A stretch of 47,531 nucleotides of DNA from assembly GCA_019633425.1 (NCBI GenBank), contig WSUB01000244.1, positions 1 to 47,531 of the forward strand. The letters are read 5' to 3'. The notes beneath the pieces are model-generated. The model did no database searches. It was not told where the DNA came from and saw nothing but the letters and a program-made list of their open reading frames with translations. Positions within the stretch are counted from its first letter, which is position 1; each line of letters begins with the position of its first letter. This document shows positions 11,083 through 22,679 of this stretch, piece by piece. The DNA is from Tulasnella sp. 424 (Eukaryota; Basidiomycota; Agaricomycetes; Cantharellales; Tulasnellaceae). The position numbers and the translations under genes were made by a program.

Positions 11083-11987
11083 TTACTGAGACTCGCCAGC
11101 ACGTTTCGAGTATGTCAAGTCGGTAAAAGGCCTGGAAGGTGATGGGACCTGGTGAGCGAACGAGCAAATTGGGAAAGGATGGACGGGTTACACACCGTTC
11201 GTATTTCAGTGCAACGCTGTAGACCATGTAGACCAAACCCGACAGGACCAATCCAGCTGGGGAGCGAGACATACGGGACAAGTGGTTAGTCAAACAGGAG
11301 GTCCAACCGGCGACCAAACACTCTCAACGCACCAGAGAGCATCTCCCAAGAAGCATATGGTCGAACCGTTGTACGGGGAGTCACGCATGATGTTGAAGGG
11401 GAAGCCCTCAACGCGGTGGTCCATCAGAATGCCAAAGTAATCGCCCAAGTAGGTGTCTACGTTTAATCACGGACGTTCATCATCCGATCGACGCGCACGG
11501 AAAAATGAAAGCGTGCCAGTGATGCCCAAAGCATAGGTTGACGTGAGGACGAGAAGCTGGCCAAAGCCGAAGAGGGCGACGGTGAGTGGTTTGGCAATCT
11601 CGTACGGAATGATGTCGTACTTGGTTTGGTACTTGAGCGCATCATGATACCTGACGTACGGAAACCCATCAGTTCACATTCAAATTAGAAAACGAAAGAC
11701 TCCAAAGACTCACAAGTAGTCTCTGATAAGACCCAAGCTGAAAATCGTCAGCACAAGGAAGTAGCATCCAAGGTATGGTTTCCCGCACAACGTCTTCGTG
11801 ATCGTCTTGTCTGATATTCTAGCGTGATGAAGAGCGGGTCGGCTTTCTGGAATGGCGAGCAACTCTAGTGTATTCCCTCACCGTGCTGCCCGACGATATT
11901 CCAATAGAATAGGGTGAAGCAGATAGACGCAGCTGAGGTTCACACCGGTGGCTGAGACCAATCGACCACGTTGACCGATGCTACGAT
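11083..11987 (-). pseudogene. Phospholipid methyltransferase pseudogene 2
   Basis: This second decayed copy of the methyltransferase aligns throughout with 18766-19683. The start codon reads ATC instead of ATG. A few codons later the tryptophan codon before ISAAS has become TGA. Later exons, including the one coding YHDALKYQTKYDIIPYEIA, remain open. The lesions differ from those of pseudogene 1, so the two copies decayed independently after duplication. Confidence 0.85.
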
Positions 11988-12588
11988 TCTCTTGCTTTGC
12001 CTTTGGGAGTGTGAGGGGGACCGACGCTAAAAAGAGCGGTTGAGTGAGGAGAAGCGGTTGCCTGTACAAAAGACTGTAGAGGGGTAGGGGGTTGGAAGAG
12101 GGATTGTAATGACGACTGGCACTTTGCAATTTATTGCGAGCGTTTTCGAGTGCTCTAGACTGGGTGAGTCTTGACTGGAAGCGGATGTGATCGAGCTCAC
12201 CCGATCTTTGCACTTTCACCGCCTTACCTGCCCCCCTTGATTCAAGGCAATGTATCGGGGGGTTACCAGAGCTGAGTGGCACTAGTACTAGTTCCGAACA
12301 GTGTAATGAGGAGGGAATACCCAGACCTGACGTCACGCGTCGGGATGATCGTGAGTGTTGGATGCTTGGCGTTCCACGTGGACCCTGATGGGATGTTTTT
12401 TTTTGGTCAACACAACGGCCTTCTTCGCGTTTTCCTATTCGACAACACCACTAGTACCCCTCTACACTCTATCTCTGCGCTTCCCGAACTGCTTTCCGAG
12501 TGCAAGTCGTTCATCAGTCCGGTTTCCGGTTGCAACGAGAACCAACCCAGCGAAACCAGCCACATGGCCTAACGCGCCCATCTCACCC
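11988..12588. other. Duplicated spacer upstream of PEMT pseudogene 2
   Basis: No intact gene. It is homologous to 5875-6477. The short frame with VDPDG and VFLFDNTT is again open at about 12375-12460 and then breaks. Because copy 3 of the methyltransferase is flanked by the F-box gene instead, this spacer belongs to the duplicated units only. Confidence 0.4.
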
Positions 12589-13300
12589 CAACGACGAGCT
12601 CCTACCACTCTTGCGATGCACATAAGTCGGATGCATCGGCTACAAGGATCAAGCAGGCTCTGTCTGTGGTGGTGGAGAATTCAGCTCATGCTGGCTTCCC
12701 TCTTAGGAGCCGTTGTGAGTTTTCCTGTTGCCTTTGTCTGTAAACGACGTCTGAGAGACGAATATACATGGAGGCTCATAAGAATGGATTAACAACACTT
12801 TTCGGGATCGTTGTACCTTTATGTCATGATGCAGTAACGCACGAGGGAGCCTTGCCCACAACATGGCCAGTAGGATGATTGACGCGACGACCATGCCCTC
12901 TACTTGACGATCCGATCGAAGCCAACTCGTCTTACTCAGCGGCGCCTAAGCGTTGAGGGCAATAGCTGGGCCATACCGAATGGGAGAGCGTCCTCCACTT
13001 CTCGTTTGCCCAGGATACTTGCTTCGGAAGCTGATCCCTTTCGTCTTGTATGCACTATCATCTCCCACTGTCAGACGAAAGCCAATATACTCTACGTCCC
13101 TTTATTGGAGATAAAATTCACCTGCTATTTGTCACTGGAGGTCTGGTCGAATGAAGTCCAACGTCATGGGAACGGTGGCGCCGACTTCGGGGCTGGCCTC
13201 CTAGCATTGGCCTGCCAAGAACTTCGTTGTGGGGGCAGCGGAAGGTGTCATGCAGGCTTCGTGGCAAGAAGGATCCCGGTTCACCTTCTTCGTGTCACCT
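12589..13300 (+). pseudogene. Diverged PSD-like relic, copy X3
   Basis: Third and most diverged copy of the PSD-like relic. The frame with VVVENSAHAG near 12670-12700 again matches the PSD first exon. Stops and indels are frequent. Similarity to copy X1 ends abruptly at about 13301, inside what would be the start of the TPR tail (cgtgtca then cctagc), where an unrelated segment begins. Confidence 0.45.
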
Positions 13301-13301
13301 A

Positions 13302-15470
13302 GCATTTCCGGTCTGTATTTCCAAGGAGCGAGGTTAACAATAACCGCAACTCAACGTGGGTCGTATCACGTACAGAGATGTTTTCTTAGACTCAGGACAT
13401 CAGGTTGAATGCATTATCGCAGCATGCTGTTCAGGGGGGAAAAGATCCGTCAGAGCCTGGGACCTGAACGGCGATGAATCCGTCGACCAAACCACTTCGA
13501 TTTAGACTCTCGGAAAGTTTCGTCGAGCGCTCGCTTAGCGCGTAAAACTCGACATATGCATCAAGAAAAACGACTGGATGCTTGCCCCCCCCGGGGGAAC
13601 TTCGACGACCGTGCCCAAAGGTGTTGGAACTGTGAGGGGATACTGGTTTGGATCGAGGTGGGGAAACCTATCTAGTTCAACGGGCTCGCTCTGACATTAG
13701 GCAGTGTCCGTCTGTGGAGGGTTAGACGCATGCTACACCTTCCCCGAATGGCGGTCGGAAAGTTCAAATCTAACTTCAGCGACGTTCTCGCTCGGTTCCC
13801 AAGACTGTGATCATTCCTATGTTCCGGCTCGGGCATGCTTTGAGGGGGCGCTTCACATTGCAGGAAACCCATCTTACTCTGGTACTATACATTGCTATTT
13901 AGTCAGCCGGTAGGGAAGCTTCTTCGCGAGAGTGTCTGAAGGTTGGGCTGGTTCATGCTAAACTTCCTGGCGCAAAGCCTTTTTCATGACAGGTGCACAT
14001 GTAACCAACAAGAGCATGCAAGAATTCATCGCACGAAAAGCATGAGGTTGGGGTCTTCACACTAGTATTCGCAACCCAGTCCCACTCCAACCGCACCGCA
14101 ACCGACAATCCTCTCTTCCCAATCACATTCATGTTCGCCTTCGGATAAACCATTCCGTCAGCCCGAGAGGTCACCTTCGAGGAAGGCATTTGAGTCCGAC
14201 AACTTAAGGGCTCGGTCGTGAATTCAAATGACGTTCGCCGGGGGAGGATAGCAGGGGGCTGAGAGGACCAAGGCCTGATCAGGGTCCGGGAGAGCATCAG
14301 GAGTGCCGCGAAACGCAGGGAGTGAGTCCTAGGAAAGCGCAGGATCGGTGAGTTAGAGGTACTCCTCGTTGGCCGGTCTCGTGGTTTGACTTGAGACCTA
14401 GTTTTGGATGCAGCTAATTTGATGACCGAGAGGGGGACCCTGGCGCTGGCAGACTTCCTATCGGCCTCTCTTTCACCACTGCCACAGGAAAGTGTCGGAC
14501 AAAGCCTATTTGCTATCCTCCTGGTACGCTAGCAGGTCCAGCTTGTGGCTCCTTTCGGCGGCGCAGGTTTACATTTATTCTTGCATCATATCTTTTTCTG
14601 CTCTTTAGACAACAGAGAGCCCGTCACAAAGGTTCAAGCGGCTTGGAAGTGCAAGAAAGGAGACCCGTAACTCGCTTCGGAAGCAAAATATCTCCCGAAA
14701 CCGATTTTATCGACATCCGACCCCTTCCTCTCGGCCTGTGCCGCCACAGCAAATCTCTCAGCACCGGATCTCTCCTCAACCGCCCTCCGAAACTCATCAC
14801 ATCGAAAGTCATTTGCTGCTTAAACGATGCGAACGACTGGGATGTCAGAGTTTACATGCCAAGAAATGGTCAAGGTGCCCCGGTTGGGCAAGGGAACTCC
14901 GAGGTGGCTGGAAGAAGTACACGAGAGTCGAAGACGATACTGTTGTGGCCGGAAAGGACAGCAAGGATGCGATGGACTTACTTATGAGACACGTTCGGAC
15001 CGCTGAATCAAAGTCAACTTTGAGGCAACAGTCGGCCAAGGCGTGGGGAAGCGGCCAGACGAGGAAGCAATCCTGATTCTTGACTGACGGAGAGAAAGCC
15101 ACGAAGCGCCCAAACCCACGGAGAACGAAACTTTATCAAAGCGGGTCAAGCGAGCCAATCACAACATCATTAACATTTTGCAACGGCTTCGACGACAAAG
15201 CGAAGGTTCCGGCGCTAGCTTGACGCTTGAAGACGTCAGGAAGGGGGAGGGGCGACGACGATGAGTAGAGGCCAATACTTGGTCTTGGAATCGGCAATTA
15301 CACGTTCTGGGTGGGTGAGCGAACCAGATGCAAAAGCAGTTGGAGCGCCGGAGGTCTATGTCAAACGGAAGAGATACCAGGAGGGGATGCCGCCGTTGAA
15401 TTCTTGTTCCCGCGGCGCGAGAAGATATGTGGCGATGAAGCCGTGCCCCGAGTACACGCGCTCTCAACCA
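13302..15470. other. Unique 2.2 kb segment interrupting the third tandem unit
   Basis: This segment has no counterpart in the other two tandem units. Similarity to gene A's upstream region resumes at about 15475. It contains a C/G run near 13586 and several short open frames. I see no transposase, reverse transcriptase, terminal inverted repeats or long direct repeats. It may be an insertion, or old single-copy sequence replaced in the other units. Confidence 0.55.
14738..15076 (+). CDS. Hypothetical ORF in the unique segment
   Basis: A 112-residue frame; the same frame stays open back to about 14605, so the open stretch is about 155 codons. The product would be basic, Ser/Pro-rich at the N-terminus and helical at the C-terminus (around AMDLLMRHVRTAESK). 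No family is recognised. A second frame also stays open across much of the region, which weakens the case. It may be an exon of a longer gene or chance. Confidence 0.2.
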   Translation: MPPQQISQHRISPQPPSETHHIESHLLLKRCERLGCQSLHAKKWSRCPGWARELRGGWKKYTRVEDDTVVAGKDSKDAMDLLMRHVRTAESKSTLRQQSAKAWGSGQTRKQS

Positions 15471-15576
15471 CAACCTTCGTTCCTTATCCCGCGCCAGCGC
15501 AATCTCCTTTCAATCAAGCCACCTCATCTCCTCGAGAGGATCGGTCAATCGAATCGTTTCCTGACCCCTTTGGCCA

Positions 15577-17996
15577 ATGCAGAGATTTACTTCGAAGCTC
15601 CTCGAACCATTTCATGATTTACGTGCTCGCATATCGCTGTCGAGACCTCGCACCCCAACAATTGACGGGGACAGCGATGAGACCGCACACCGGGGCGCTC
15701 AAAGTGGAGTCATGGGAAGAAGAGCGCCCAAGAAACCTTCTGCGGTGAGTCCAATTCACGGGCACCTGGCTCGGGATCATTGACGAAATTGCCGCAGCGG
15801 CAAAGGCTGGATGGCTTAGGGAGTTTCCGCATCCATGATAGTGCAATCACGTTTACCCCTGGGGGGTCATCTGGAAGTGGTGGCAAGGCAGACGTGGTTC
15901 GGGCAACGTTTCGACAGGACACTGGGAACGAGGAGCAAGTGGTGGCAGTGAAGAAACTTCGATCCCATGGAGGCATTAACCAAAAGAAGTTCTCGAACGT
16001 AAGGGTGATCAGCTCTGTAATTCACTGCGCAGGACTTACGGAATCCATCTAGGAATTCGTTCATGAGGTGGAGATAACAGCTGGGCTGTCACACAAGAAC
16101 ATCGTCAAATTGGTTGGCTTTGTCGAAGACCTCGAAAACGGCAAGGCCTGGATAGTGTTGTCCTGGGAGCCGAATGGAAACGTTAGCGAATTCCTTGCCA
16201 GTGGGAGATGGGAAATCCCCGAACGCGTTTCACTTGTAAGCGAAAATCGTCCATGCGTAAGTGTCGGAAAAGCTCATACCGCCCTTATCCCAGATCAAGG
16301 ATGCATTCAAGGGTATCAAGTACCTTCACACACGCCAACCCCCGATTTGCCACGGTGACCTCAAGTCGGTGAGTTATCGTTCTAAACACTATGGAACCTC
16401 ATATCTCACGTCGAATTCCTCCATAGCTGAACATTCTCGTCAGCCCGTCCTACCGCGCAATCATTACGGACTTTGGCTCGGCGCGAGCTATCACTGAGTC
16501 GGAAGACGGGGTCATAGATCAAGAACTTGGCCAGCAGGCGCAGCAAAATCCGACGCCGGAGCAAGCCAGCCCCCAAATCCAAGTCGGTGCTGTCAGAAAT
16601 CAGTTGACCTTGACGGGACCTGCTTGGTCGCTTCGCTGGGCACCTCCAGAGGTTGTGGACGGGAAACGCCCAAGTCTGTCGACCGATATTTGGGCCGGCG
16701 GCTGGATATGTTGGGAAGTAAGCGGTTCTGCGACTAGTCAATATTCTCGTCATCGTCCACTTACATTGACCAACCTTCCATTAGGTCATGACCGACAAAG
16801 TTCCGTTTCATGAGGTCAACTCGGCAGGCGTCATAACCCTAATGGTGATTCAAGGAGAGGTTCCTGAGGCTCGCGAAGATGCACAGCTGGCGCAGATTAT
16901 TAGGCTCTGCAGTCTGATGAAGGATTGTTGGGCATTCAATCCAAAGGCTAGACCGAACATTGCTCAGTGCTGTACAGAGCTAACATGGATGGTGAGTCCA
17001 GCGTTGATTTCATTGTGAATGCTCTTGACAACCATCCCCTTTCAGCCATCGCTTCCCCCATCCGGTGGGAAGGCTTCCGACCGCAGAGTTCCATCTATCG
17101 AGCTGCTACTCAAAATGGGTCGGATGCATTACAGGCAGGATAGCACTGAAAAAGCTACCTCGCTGTTCCAGGAAGCACTGTCTCTCGCGAGGTCAGCTGG
17201 CAATCAATCCGCGACCGCAAAGGCGTTGAAGTACCTAGGAGATGTTTATCAACATCGATGCAAATATACCCAAGCAGAAGAGTCATACACCCGAGCACAA
17301 GAACTCTACGCTCGTGTCGGTGATGACGGGGGTCGAGCATACGCGTTGCACGGGCTAGGAAACGTATACCGTTGTCAATCCAAATACACCCAGGCCGAAG
17401 AGTCGTTCACCCGAGCGCAAGAAATCTTCGCTTGCGTCGGTAGTAACCAGGGCGGAGCAAACACGTTGTGTCGGCTGGGAGACGTCTACTATGTTCAATC
17501 CAAATACACCTGGGCGGAAGAGGCGTACACCCGAGCGCAAGAAATTTACACTCGCATCGGTGATGATCATAGTCGAGCAAACACGTTGCTTACGCTGGGA
17601 GACCTCAACCGTTGTCAATCCAAATACACCCTGGCAGAAGAGATGTTCACTCGAGCTCAGGAAATCTACACTCGCGTCGGTAATGAACTGGGCCGAGCGG
17701 GCACGTTGGCTGGGCTGGGAGACATGTACCGTCTTCAAGCCAAATACACCCAGGCGGAAGAGTCGCTTATCCGAGCACAAGAAATCTACACTCGCATTGG
17801 TAATGACCGGTCTCGAGCGATCGTGCAACGTGATCTTGGTCACCTGCGCCGGCAGCAAGGCCGCAGCGCTGAGGCCGCGTTACACTATGCAGAGGCAAAA
17901 GATCTATATGCTCAGATCGGTAGCACTGACAATGAGGAGAACGCCGCTCATTGGCTCGCAGTTGTATCGCCCGAACAAGACTCATCCGCCCCCTGA
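15577..17996 (+). CDS. Kinase-TPR fusion protein, gene C
   Basis: Exons 15577-15744, 15798-15998, 16053-16235, 16294-16368, 16427-16717, 16785-16991 and 17046-17996 give 691 residues. The kinase part has VAVKK, FVHEVE, HGDLKSLN, TDFGSAR and APPE. The C-terminal exon has seven TPR units. Intron 1 has an ordinary gtgagt donor, unlike A and B. It is convergent with the only intact methyltransferase gene, so this unit is the best preserved of the three. The likely role is a cytosolic signalling kinase using the TPR arm to bind a partner; no ligand or substrate can be read from the sequence. Confidence 0.9.
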
Positions 17997-18765
17997 CCTC
18001 ACGCATCCGTACACCCAAACATCCCATTCATAATCCCTTCCCAATGATAGGTTGCTTTTTTCCTCTCTTCGCTTGAACCCTGTAAACTATTTCTGAAACT
18101 TACGTCTTCTCGCGCTAGTTACTCTTTGTATAGTCGTCAACTAAGAGTATCCAATCCACGTTGCGGTACCTCGTTATATATCCAAGTTCATCCGTACTAT
18201 ATATGATGGTTTGAACTGCCAGCGGTATTTGCGTAACAATGCATGGGAGTGATCTCCCACTTTGGGGCCTCATGCTGTACTCGAGCGAGATGAAGAATAT
18301 GTACGACCCTGGGGACGGAACTGCAGTACTGGCAAAGGTAAGGCAGCAGGGTGGACTTGCGATGTCTTGTCCGATCGTCGACTCGTACTGAGCTCGCCAA
18401 AAGCAATTCCCACACAGAGAAATCACTAGGCCCGTATCTTGCCGCATTGCGGTGAAGTTCCTTCAGTCATTTCCGGGGCTGACACGCTTTTGAGCGCAAG
18501 TGGCATCATACCTCATAAAGTTCCGACAGTGGATCCGTGCTTATAAAGATCGGTAGTCTCACACACGGGAAACAACGGTTAGGATAAGTAGATACAGTGG
18601 GTTGAGCCATGTCTAGGAGCGGTAGTCTGATACAAGAATGACAGACGAAGGAATTTTGGAGGTCGGATAGTAGTTGACAGCGATGTCGGAAGCGGCGTTG
18701 AGGCGCGAAGCAAAGGATAGAGGTCGTGAATATTTCGTTTCGAGGTTCGTTTGGCGTGATCGATT
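17997..18765 (+). other. 3' flank between gene C and PEMT
   Basis: No gene seen. It contains the shared 3' flank of the A-C genes and about 160 bases before the methyltransferase stop, including the motif ggagcggtagtctgatacaa conserved in all three units. Confidence 0.5.
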
Positions 18766-19683
18766 TTACTGAGACTTGGCGGCGCGCTTTGAGTAAATCA
18801 TGTCGGTGAAAGGCCTAGGAGGCGATGGGAACTAGTGAGCGAACGAGCTAATTGGAAAAAAAGACAGGGATGGAGTGCGCACCCTTCGTATGTCAGTGCA
18901 ACGGTGTAGACGATGTAGACCAAACCCGACAGGACCAATCCAGCGGGGGAGCGAGACCTGCCAAGATAAGGGATGGGTCAACGAGGACGTCCTCGAGACA
19001 GTCCAACACTCTCAACGCACCAGAGAGCAGTTCCCAAGAAGCACATGGTGGAACCGTTGTACATGGGGTCACGCATAATGTTGAAGGGGAAACCTTCAAC
19101 GCGGTGGTCCATCAGAATGCCAAAGTAGTCGCCCAAGTAGGTGCCTACGCGTAATCACGGTCGTTCGTCATCTGATCGACGCGCACGGAAGAATGAGAGC
19201 CTACCAGTGATGCCCAAAGCATAAGTTGACGTGAGGACAAGAAGCTGACCAAAGCCGAAGAGGGTGACGGCAAGTGGCTTGGCGATCTCGTACGGAATGA
19301 TGTCGTACTTGGTCTGGTACTTGAGCGCATCATGATACCTGATGTACGGGAACCAATCAGTTCACATTCAAATAGAAAACGAAGAGCAAGACTCACAAGT
19401 AGTCTCTGATAAGACCCAAGCCGAAGATCGTCAAAGCGAGGAAGTAGCATCCAGTGTACGGCTTGCCCAACGTCTTGGTGATCGTCTTGTTGTGATATTC
19501 TAGGGTGATGAGGGAGGGAAAGAGGAGAGCCGGGTCGGTTTCTGGGAACGGCGAGCAAGTCTACTTTATCCCCTTACCGTTCTGCGCGACGATATTCCAA
19601 TAGATTGGGTTGAAGCAGATAGACGCGGCTGAGATCCACAGCGTTGGCTGAGACCAATCGACCAAGTTGATCAATGCCACCAT
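18766..19683 (-). CDS. OPI3: Phosphatidyl-N-methylethanolamine N-methyltransferase (OPI3/PEMT family)
   Basis: Exons from the 5' end are 19683-19578, 19499-19397, 19338-19205, 19144-19021, 18957-18883 and 18814-18766, giving 196 residues, close to the usual size of about 200. It methylates PE-derived lipids with S-adenosylmethionine on the way to phosphatidylcholine in the ER membrane. Family signatures seen are WISAASICFNPIYWNIVAQ near the N-terminus, GCYFLALTIFGLGLIRDYL, the loop TYLGDYFGILMDHRVEGFPF, and RDPMYNGSTMCFLG, followed by a last hydrophobic helix and a basic C-terminus (YSKRAAKSQ). Four membrane segments are expected. It diverges from the F-box gene with 313 bases between starts, and two dead copies lie to the left. 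PSD, which makes PE, is the next gene but one. Confidence 0.9.
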
Positions 19684-19996
19684 TTTTTCTTGCTTTTCCC
19701 TTGGGACGACGTTGAGGGGAAGACCGACGCTAAAAAGAGCGGGTGAGGGAGGGTACCGGTTGCCTGTACAAAAGACGGTGGAGGGGTGGGGGGGTGGTAA
19801 GGGGAATTGCAATGACGACTGGCACTTTACAATTTATGGGAAAGGACGCCAGGGTTTCATTTTCACTTTGCACGTCCCGTCCCTGAACAGCGCGCCGTAA
19901 GCACGTTTCCAAACTCTTTCCACTCGCTTCCGCTCTTTTTTTGCAGTAATCCTTACATCTTTCATCTAAGCCAAGGTGGGATCCCCCAGCTAGCCC
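19684..19996. promoter_or_regulatory. Divergent promoter of PEMT and F-box gene
   Basis: 313 bases separate the two start codons, so the segment must hold both promoters and 5' leaders. Pyrimidine-rich runs lie close to the F-box start. No clear TATA element or inositol/choline-type element could be identified by eye. In the duplicated pseudogene copies this segment is replaced by unrelated spacer after about 200 bases. Confidence 0.5.
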
Positions 19997-22252
19997 ATGG
20001 TACGAGGTCGCGGACGAGGAGCAGCAGCGGCAGCAGGTCAACAGCAAACATCGTCTTTCTCTTCTCGTCGTTTTCAGCCTCCGCCAAAGTTCGCTGGCAC
20101 GCGATCGTCGACTGCTGCAACCGCAGGGAGCGGTAGTGTTGGCCACGCGGCGCCGACGAGTACTTCGAACCAACTGCGTCGGGGACGACCCCCATCCACA
20201 ACCGCTCAACGTGACATCCAAGTACCCGAACTACTACACCTCATCTTCACGTATTTACCGAAACCTTCCCTCGCGGCGTGCGCACGAGTCAACCGAAGTT
20301 GGTTCCCGATCGTGATCGAACATTTGTGGAGGTCGGTCAATGTCCGGACGTTCTTGAAATTGAGCGGGAGGTACAGGCAGGTGGCGGATTTAATGGCATG
20401 GGGTCCGGTACGTCATCCACCATGCTTTACGTTTAATTATGTGCAGCGTTTTTGCTTACATCTTTGATTCAAGGTTCAAGATGACCTTTCATTGACGGTG
20501 GCTGAAGTCTCGCGACTCGGAGTCTACGCGCCGTGCATATCGGTTTTCGAGTTTTCGTACCACGAGGCGACTGGGAACGACGTCCAACGACCACCGGATT
20601 TGTACATTGAACTCCTCATCGACCTATGGTGCGACATCCTCAACCAAAATCCTCACCTCCTCCCCATCCCTCATGGCGGGTTCACGCACCCAATCACCGA
20701 CATCACTTTACCCGTCCTCTTCCCGCGCTTACGAGGCTTGCGAGGCTCGACGTCCCACAGCTTTCGCGAAGGCTGTCAAAACGCCGAGTTTCTCGTCCCG
20801 TTTCGACCCATGCACGGCCTGCTGCGTCCGCTGACGAGCATCTACCGCACCGAACCCCTCACTTTGTCCCTTATCGCCACCAAGTCGACCGAGATCGTGA
20901 TGGACACGTCGGACCTGCGACAGTCGATATTCTTCGAGTTCAAGAGGAATTCTACTTTGCAGAAGCTCGAGTTCACTCGACGGTCAAGGAGGGTCCAGCG
21001 GGATGATTGGGACAAGATCTTGTTGCAAGAGGGTCGGGCTGGATGGACGAAGCAAAACTTTCCTTATTCGTTGAAACCACCACTCAGGAACTTGACGCTC
21101 CGAGCGTTTGACGTGCACTTCGTCTTTGCTCAGCTCATGGATTCACGAATGTTCGGGCCCATAACGCAGATACGGGTGCTCTGCCTGCGGAATTTCAGCA
21201 AGACGGCACGGCAGTACGAGTCGACCGAGTCGAGGTCTTCACGGAGCGAGTACCTGCCGCGGCTGGTAGATACGGAGGACGAATTGGCCGAGGAGACCGG
21301 GAGTGATGCGGCTCCTTGGCAGGGCAGGACGCTCAAGGCTGGTGGGATGGGAGACGACAGCGATCCGGACGTGGCGGTCACATCAACGTTACTCGAAACC
21401 GCATCCTTCGACGACGACATCTCGTACTTTGACGACCCTCACTTCGGTGCTCCTACTTTACCGCTCGCTATGGGTGGTCGGTCGAGGCCCGTACCGCTGA
21501 CAGAAGCAGCTCTGGCGGAAATGCGAGCAAGCAGCAGGGACGTCGACTTGGCGTCCAGTCGGAATTCAAGCACGACCCGGAGCTCGCAGTCGCCTCCACC
21601 TCCGCCTATCGGGTTCGAAACCGACGATGATTCTCATAACGGGGAGCACGATAACGACCTAGACGTATCGTCCGCCGTCTCCGATGCGTCCCGTGCACGG
21701 CGCCATGGACGACGGTCCAGCGGTGCATCTTCATCTCCCCGAGCCGGACCGCTGTATAACACCGAGTCGAGCACCGACGAAGACGCATCAGGCGCAGGTG
21801 GAGGGAGTTTGTGGAACCCACTTGGATTCAACTTCTTCAACGACACGTACACGACGGAAGATTCCGCAACGGACGACTCTTTCGCGTCGGTATCTTCGGA
21901 CGGATTGGAAGGAGGAGCGTCTCCGATCGAACCGCCCAATCGGACGTTCTTGCAGCTTATCGCGCAGAGTTGTCCCGATTTGGAGTTGCTGGTGTTGGAG
22001 GAGGCTTGGGATTTCGATAGGTTGACGGCGGGCGTGGCGTTACCTGGGTCGGATCCTGTGGTGAGTGAGGAACCGGAGATGGTTCCCGGTTCACTGTCTC
22101 GTGTGAGGCTTAGGGTCAACTTTCGGACTATCGACGAGGTGGAGGAAAGGACGGAGGTGCTGGTAAAGGGGATTAGGCGAGCGATGAAGCAAAAGTCCGT
22201 TGGAGCGAAACGTCCCAAGTTGCCTCGTGGATTTTTCCTCAGACCTAGGTAG
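19997..22252 (+). CDS. F-box protein
   Basis: Exons 19997-20407 and 20474-22252 are joined in phase 0 and give 729 residues. Residues about 75-115 are an F-box (VPELLHLIFTYLPKPSLAAC, followed by VNRSWFPIVIEHLW), which would bind Skp1 and make the protein a substrate receptor of an SCF ubiquitin ligase. The N-terminus is a low-complexity RG/Ala/Ser/Pro stretch. After a folded region, residues about 390-590 are Ser/Asp/Glu-rich and look disordered. The final part (SCPDLELLVLEEAWDFDRL) looks like a degenerate leucine-rich segment, as in many fungal F-box proteins. It stands between the two lipid genes; its 3' end was copied twice with PSD (34157-34410 and 44840-44911). Target unknown. Confidence 0.85.
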
Positions 22253-22679
22253 TTCTCTTTCTTGTATTTATTACTGTTTGTTGATGGACTCTTGTATGTA
22301 ATATTTTGTAATGGAATGGTCTGTATGAAAAAGTCAAGGTCGCCGTAACGGCATTTTCGCTGAATGTCACATATGAGATTCAACTTCCCGTGATAATGTT
22401 ATTTTTTCTGCTGTCTCTCATTCGTACCATGGACAACTTGATAGGAGGGTTGTTCATCCTCGCAGTCAGTCGGCTAGTCCATCGTTTGGCGTAGGCGAAA
22501 TGTATGGAGCCAACTCCGAGGTCATCGGCAAAAGGGGGTGGCGTCTGAAAATAGAAGTGATGTGAACGAGAAGCAATGACGCCACAACGTTTCCGCCTGC
22601 CCTCTTATACTCGGCCATCAACAAACACAACTCCTCCCCCCCTCAACCCACCTCTGTCTATTCATAGCTCTCTCCCGTC
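22253..22679 (+). promoter_or_regulatory. Upstream region of PSD
   Basis: 427 bases lie between the F-box stop and the PSD start. A TATA-like cttatactcggcca at about 22604-22617, roughly 70 bases before the ATG, is kept at the same place before PSD pseudogene 1 (about 28914) and is degraded before remnant 2. The block around 22420-22500 (cattcgtaccatggacaa, then tcggctagtccatcg) recurs upstream of both duplicates. Confidence 0.4.

Noticed and set aside
13580..13600. C/G homopolymer junction as a transposon end
   Set aside because: No partner repeat or target duplication seen at the other side of the unique segment.
21634..22383. 249-codon minus-strand frame opposite the F-box gene
   Set aside because: Antisense to a Ser/Asp-rich low-complexity coding region; no motif and no introns or neighbours supporting it.
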